Positions 60,459 to 64,000 of a stretch of 64,000 bases of DNA are shown here, in pieces; position 1 is the stretch's first letter, and every line of letters begins with the position of its first letter. This DNA is from an uncultured Clostridia bacterium (GTDB taxonomy: Bacteria > Bacillota > Clostridia > Christensenellales > Pumilibacteraceae). The notes under the pieces are model-generated. The model saw nothing but the letters and a program-made list of their open reading frames with translations, had not been told where the DNA came from and searched no databases. The DNA is taken from the NCBI GenBank assembly GCA_944372345.1, contig CALVYT010000038.1, forward strand, positions 124,001 to 188,000, given 5' to 3'. A program made the translations under genes and the position numbers.

Positions 60459-61799
60459 ATGGTGCATTTATTCGAATGTCTCGATCGTCGTTTTGCGCTC
60501 GACGTCGAGAGCGGTTCGCTTTTTGAAATTGACGGGCGTACCGCCGAACTCATCAATAAACGCATATCTCCTGTTGCGGACGCAAGAGGAGATTTTTCTA
60601 ACGAGGACGCGGAGATAGAGCGGGAGATAGATTTGCTCGTTTCCCGCGGGGTGCTGTTTTCGCCCGAACCCGAACATCCGCAGCCCGTTTACAAAGGGAT
60701 AGTCAAAGCGCTTTGCCTGAATATCACGCACGGCTGTAACCTGCGCTGCACTTACTGCTTTGCCGGGGACGGGAAATACCACGGCAAGGACGAGATTATG
60801 AGCGCGGAAACGGCGAAGTGCGCCGTCGATTTTCTGATCGGAAAGAGCGGACCGCGCCGCAGGTTGGAGATAGACTTTTTCGGCGGCGAGCCTCTGCTCG
60901 ATATGGAAGCAGTCAGGGCGACGGTCGACTACGCCCGCTCCGTGGAAAAACAGGCGGGAAAGGAATTCCGCTTTACGATAACGACGAACGCGCTTGCGCT
61001 GACGGACGAACTGATCGATTATTTCAATCGTGAAATGTATAACGTCGTCATAAGCGTAGACGGCAGGAGAGAAGTCCACGACCGCGTGCGTAAAGACGCG
61101 GCGGGGCGCGGTTCTTACGACCGCGTGCTTGCCAACGCCCGTCGGTTCGCAGAAAGACGCGGGGACAAGAGTTATTACGTCCGCGGGACGTTCACGGCGG
61201 CGAACAAGGATTTCGCGGCGGACGTGCTCGCGCTCAACGACTGCGGTTTCGGACAGATCTCGCTCGAACCCGTTGTGCTCCCCGACGACGATCCTCTCGC
61301 GCTGCGTATGAGCGACGTTGAGGAACTGTGCAGACAGTACGAGCTGCTTGCGCGCGAATACATAAAGCGCAGAGCGGAGGGGCGTGAGTTCGGCTTTTTC
61401 CATTTCAATATCGATATTTACCACGGTCCGTGCGCATCCAAGCGTCTTGTCGGGTGCAATGCGGGCGACGAATATCTCGCGATCGCTCCGAACGGGAACA
61501 TATATCCCTGCCACCGTTTCGACGGGATGTCCGACTACGTCATAGGAAATGTCTGCGACGGTACGTTCGACGACAGGCTGCCGCGTATGTTCGCGACGAC
61601 CAATATGACAAAAAAAGAAGAGTGTGGCGAATGCTGGGCGAAGTATTATTGCAGCGGCGGATGCGCGGCGAATTCGATATTCTTTGCGGGCGGTATAAAA
61701 AAACCGTATAAGGTCGGATGCGAGCTGATGCGCAAGCGCGTCGAATGCGCGCTCGCGATAGCCGCCATAGAGAAAGAGCGCGGCGGCGGAGAAATTTAA
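60459..61799 (+). CDS. scfB: SCIFF maturase, radical SAM/SPASM enzyme
   Basis: Radical SAM enzyme forming thioether bonds in ScfA. The 446 residues have an N-terminal peptide-recognition-like region (1-80), the radical SAM cluster motif C93-x3-C97-x2-C100 (GCNLRCTYC), FFGGEPLLDME, a TIM-barrel body, and a C-terminal SPASM domain with cysteines in GPCASKRLVGCNAGDEY, PNGNIYPCHRF and CGECWAKYYCSGGCA. Length and neighbours match the family. ATG at 60459 with a weak ribosome site, so probably coupled to scfA. Confidence 0.96.
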   Translation: MVHLFECLDRRFALDVESGSLFEIDGRTAELINKRISPVADARGDFSNEDAEIEREIDLLVSRGVLFSPEPEHPQPVYKGIVKALCLNITHGCNLRCTYCFAGDGKYHGKDEIMSAETAKCAVDFLIGKSGPRRRLEIDFFGGEPLLDMEAVRATVDYARSVEKQAGKEFRFTITTNALALTDELIDYFNREMYNVVISVDGRREVHDRVRKDAAGRGSYDRVLANARRFAERRGDKSYYVRGTFTAANKDFAADVLALNDCGFGQISLEPVVLPDDDPLALRMSDVEELCRQYELLAREYIKRRAEGREFGFFHFNIDIYHGPCASKRLVGCNAGDEYLAIAPNGNIYPCHRFDGMSDYVIGNVCDGTFDDRLPRMFATTNMTKKEECGECWAKYYCSGGCAANSIFFAGGIKKPYKVGCELMRKRVECALAIAAIEKERGGGEI

Positions 61800-61831
61800 T
61801 GAAAAAATTGCCGATTAAGTCATATATTCGT

Positions 61832-61860
61832 TTGACTTGAAAGGGCGTTTTGTATATAAT
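61832..61860 (+). promoter_or_regulatory. Sigma-A promoter of secD-secF
   Basis: TTGACT (61832-61837) and TATAAT (61855-61860) with 17 bases between; leader of about 36 bases. No ribosome site stronger than AGG is seen before ATG 61904. Confidence 0.85.
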
Positions 61861-61903
61861 TTTATGGTACGTTAGTGCGTCATAAAAGGCGAATATACTT
61901 ATA

Positions 61904-63421
61904 ATGAAAAGAAAATCATCATTGGTCAAGTTCATATTGGTACTTGCGCTGGTTGCGATCGGTATCTTCGCGTCTTTCGCTTGTATAACCTATAAAAGTC
62001 CGGGCGGCAACGTCTGGAACTTTAACGGTTTCCTCCGCGGAATGTCGCTCGATATCGACCTCGGCGGCGGGATCACCGCCGTGTACGAGGCAAGAGGCGA
62101 GAAACCCGACGATTCGGATATGAACGGCGCGGTCTCGCGGCTCCGCAATATGCTTTCCGTGCAGGAGTATGACGACGCGACCGCAGTAAGAGAAGGTTCG
62201 CACCGCATCAGAGTGCGCGTTCCGGGAGTGTACGATCCCGACGAGATATTCACCGCGGTCGACGACCCCGCGAAACTCGAATTCTATCTGTCCGAGGACA
62301 GCGTGTATTCGGAGAACGACAGCCTGATATTTACGGACGACGTCATTACCGACGCGTCCGCAGGATATGCCGGTACAAACGGCTATGCCGTCAATCTGAC
62401 GTTCGACGAAGTGGGAGCCACGACGCTGGAAAACGTGACGAAGAATAATATCGATTCGTTTATGATCATCTGCGAAGTGGAGGACGGAGAGGTGTCGAGC
62501 ACGCTTTCCGTCGCGCAGATAGGTGAAACGCTGACGGGCGGGCAGATGTCCATAACCGGCTCGTTCACCGCCGAAACGGCGCAGGAAATGGCGGATCGCA
62601 TAATGAGCGGCACGTTCGATATATCGCTCGCGCTCGTGAGCTGCGAGGTGGTGTCCGCCGAAAGCGCGGCGGAGGCGCGTACCGCGGGGCTGATCGCTTG
62701 CCTGACGGTGCTTGTACTCGCCGTGATATTTATGTGCGCGTTTTACAGAATGATGGGAATGGTCGCCGGAATTTCGGCGCTCGTATATTCCGTCCTCACG
62801 CTGTTTCTGCTCGCGGTATTCCCGCCGGTGCAGCTTACGGTGTCCGGAATAGCCGGGATAATACTCGCGTTCGTGCTGACGATGCTCGGCAGCGCGATAA
62901 CTTTCGGAAAGATCGGAAGCGAATACCGCAACGGAAAATCCGTGCTCGCGGCGTACTTTACGGGAGTCAAGAAAGCTCTGCCGCCTATAGTCGACATCAA
63001 CGTCGCCGCTGCGCTGGTTGCAATACTGCTCCTTATATTCGGTACGGGTTCCGTTTCCGCGTTCGGGCTAGTGTTCCTGATCGGAGCGCTGGTGTCGATG
63101 TTCACGTCGCTGCTCGTTACGAGATTTATGCTCAAATGGACGATAGCGATCTGGGGCGCAAACGACCCGAGAAAGTATGCGCTCAAACGCCGTCCGGGAT
63201 TCAACGAAGCGGACGAAGAGGAGTATGTACCCGCGCCTAAACGCGAAAAGCGCAAAGACAGAGTAGTGACCGAAAGCGGCATTGCGGTCGAGATCGATCC
63301 CGAAGAAGCCGCGGCGTCCGAAGAAGCGCAGAGCCCTGCGGGCAACGCTCCCGAAGCGGGCAAGAGCGGCGAAAATTTCGACGACATATTCGGTTCGTTC
63401 GACGGAGGTGAAAAGAAATGA
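61904..63421 (+). CDS. secD: Protein translocase subunit SecD
   Basis: Membrane protein that uses the ion gradient to assist protein export with SecF. The 505 residues have one N-terminal helix (FILVLALVAIGIFASFA), an extracytoplasmic P1-like region with SLDIDLGGGITAVYEA and FDEVGATTLENVT, the ITGSFTAETAQEMADRI segment before the membrane part, and five C-terminal helices. The last 80 residues are an acidic/basic tail absent in many homologues. Its stop overlaps secF. Confidence 0.94.
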   Translation: MKRKSSLVKFILVLALVAIGIFASFACITYKSPGGNVWNFNGFLRGMSLDIDLGGGITAVYEARGEKPDDSDMNGAVSRLRNMLSVQEYDDATAVREGSHRIRVRVPGVYDPDEIFTAVDDPAKLEFYLSEDSVYSENDSLIFTDDVITDASAGYAGTNGYAVNLTFDEVGATTLENVTKNNIDSFMIICEVEDGEVSSTLSVAQIGETLTGGQMSITGSFTAETAQEMADRIMSGTFDISLALVSCEVVSAESAAEARTAGLIACLTVLVLAVIFMCAFYRMMGMVAGISALVYSVLTLFLLAVFPPVQLTVSGIAGIILAFVLTMLGSAITFGKIGSEYRNGKSVLAAYFTGVKKALPPIVDINVAAALVAILLLIFGTGSVSAFGLVFLIGALVSMFTSLLVTRFMLKWTIAIWGANDPRKYALKRRPGFNEADEEEYVPAPKREKRKDRVVTESGIAVEIDPEEAAASEEAQSPAGNAPEAGKSGENFDDIFGSFDGGEKK

Positions 63422-64000
63422 GTTCGTTTGATATTCATTCCGTCGATATGCGGATAGTGCAGAACAGAAAGAAATGGTTCGCCATTCCGGCGATAGTGCT
63501 CGCTCTCGCGATAATAGCGGGCGTCGTATACGGCGTCGTATTCAACGGAGCGGTGTTCAATGCCGGAGTGGACTTTACCGGAGGCTACGCGATCACGGTG
63601 AGCATAGGCGCTGGTCTCGACAACGAAGAGACGCGCGCCGATTACGAAGAGCGCATAACCGACGTTATAGAAAATCCGGGCGAATATTCCGCCGAACTTG
63701 CGGATATGAACGTAAAAGGACTGAACGTCCGTTCGTTCTCCGTGCAGAAAGAGGGAGCGGATAAAGAGCTCAAAGTTCTTTTCACCGCTCCGGGATACAG
63801 CGATTCGCAGATGGTCGGAACGGATGACAGCCGCGACGGCATCGTCCATCTCCTCTGCGACGCGATACTCGAAGCAGTGCGTTCGTCCGAAGATATATTC
63901 GGCATTAACGCCGTTCCCGAAGAACGCGTTACGGCGTCGATAGGCGCGGAACTCATTATCGCGGTTGTATGCGCCGCTGCGCTGTTCCTTGCGCTTATGT
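63418..64000 (+). CDS. secF: Protein translocase subunit SecF, 5' part (cut by window edge)
   Basis: The first 194 codons are open to the window end. ATG at 63418 overlaps the secD stop and follows GGAGGTG. A membrane segment (FAIPAIVLALAIIAGVVYG), the family block GVDFTGGYAITVSIG, an extracytoplasmic region and then VTASIGAELIIAVVCAAALF at the start of the membrane half identify SecF, the partner of SecD. Confidence 0.93.
   Translation, partial: MSSFDIHSVDMRIVQNRKKWFAIPAIVLALAIIAGVVYGVVFNGAVFNAGVDFTGGYAITVSIGAGLDNEETRADYEERITDVIENPGEYSAELADMNVKGLNVRSFSVQKEGADKELKVLFTAPGYSDSQMVGTDDSRDGIVHLLCDAILEAVRSSEDIFGINAVPEERVTASIGAELIIAVVCAAALFLALM

Noticed and set aside
61895-61906. A TATAAT that overlaps the secD start codon
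   Set aside because: The better promoter at 61832-61860 gives a normal leader; the overlapping box has no -35 partner at proper spacing.
1-64000. Search for prophage, insertion sequences, CRISPR arrays, toxin-antitoxin or defence genes
   Set aside because: Nothing in the window resembles transposases, integrases, cas genes or regularly spaced repeats; the region is ordinary chromosomal backbone with a few local oddities.

Overview
The window is a stretch of chromosome from a spore-forming (or once spore-forming) bacterium of the class Clostridia, probably a GC-rich, uncultured gut-type lineage. This rests on the spoIIIA operon, spoIVB, ytfJ and ytxC, the SCIFF peptide with its radical-SAM maturase, the fused IspH-S1 protein, a biotin-dependent sodium-pump decarboxylase operon, and gene orders typical of Clostridia (uppS-cdsA-dxr-rseP-ispG, rimP-nusA-infB, spoIIIA-nusB-folD-xse-ispA-dxs-nadK-argR-recN-spoIVB, scpAB-DUF2953-ytfJ-dac-rluB). 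Nearly all genes are on the + strand; the exceptions are one amidase gene and a pair of tRNA genes. I see no insertion sequence, prophage or CRISPR array.

Layout. 1-6261: lipid carrier, phospholipid and isoprenoid genes (uppS partial, cdsA, dxr, rseP, ispG), ending in a truncated PolC-like gene where full polC usually sits. 6266-14877: the rimP-nusA-ylxR-ylxQ-infB-rbfA-nrnA-truB-ribF translation/transcription operon plus an endonuclease IV-like gene. 14900-18784: pepQ, efp, a small kinase and a frameshifted alpha/beta hydrolase. 18920-19978 (-): cell-wall amidase. 20056-24522: complete spoIIIAA-AH. 24534-32983: nusB, folD, xseAB, ispA, dxs, nadK, argR, recN. 33354-36184: PDZ-less spoIVB, a membrane protein, a carboxypeptidase. 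36479-41448: M50 protease, scpA, scpB, DUF2953, ytfJ, second carboxypeptidase, rluB. 41547-46371: decarboxylase operon with two different carboxyltransferases. 46368-52256: surE, a flavoprotein, aroH, cmk, plsC, ispH-rpsA. 52425-57966: zinc-ribbon protein, dipeptidase, purB, and a membrane/tocopherol-cyclase-like fusion. 58031-58196 (-): tRNA-Leu and tRNA-Cys. 58378-64000: ytxC, yajC, a TIGR04086-type membrane protein, scfA, scfB, secD and the start of secF.

The genes work together in a few programmes. Isoprenoid supply (dxs, dxr, ispG, ispH, ispA, uppS) feeds undecaprenyl carrier and envelope synthesis, alongside cdsA and plsC. The spoIIIA channel and SpoIVB serve forespore development. Translation and ribosome assembly genes form one long operon. 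The Na+ decarboxylase couples organic-acid metabolism to the sodium gradient. SecD, SecF and YajC serve protein export.

The most interesting non-gene signals are: well-formed sigma-A promoters whose -10 box ends 6 bases before an ATG (leaderless pepQ and nadK); an intrinsic terminator between the nusB promoter and nusB; terminator-like hairpins whose 3' arm carries the next gene's Shine-Dalgarno or start codon (dacF-like, TIGR04086 gene, DUF2953 gene); and a degenerate triple repeat upstream of spoIVB. All functions are read from motifs and gene order; no database search was run.
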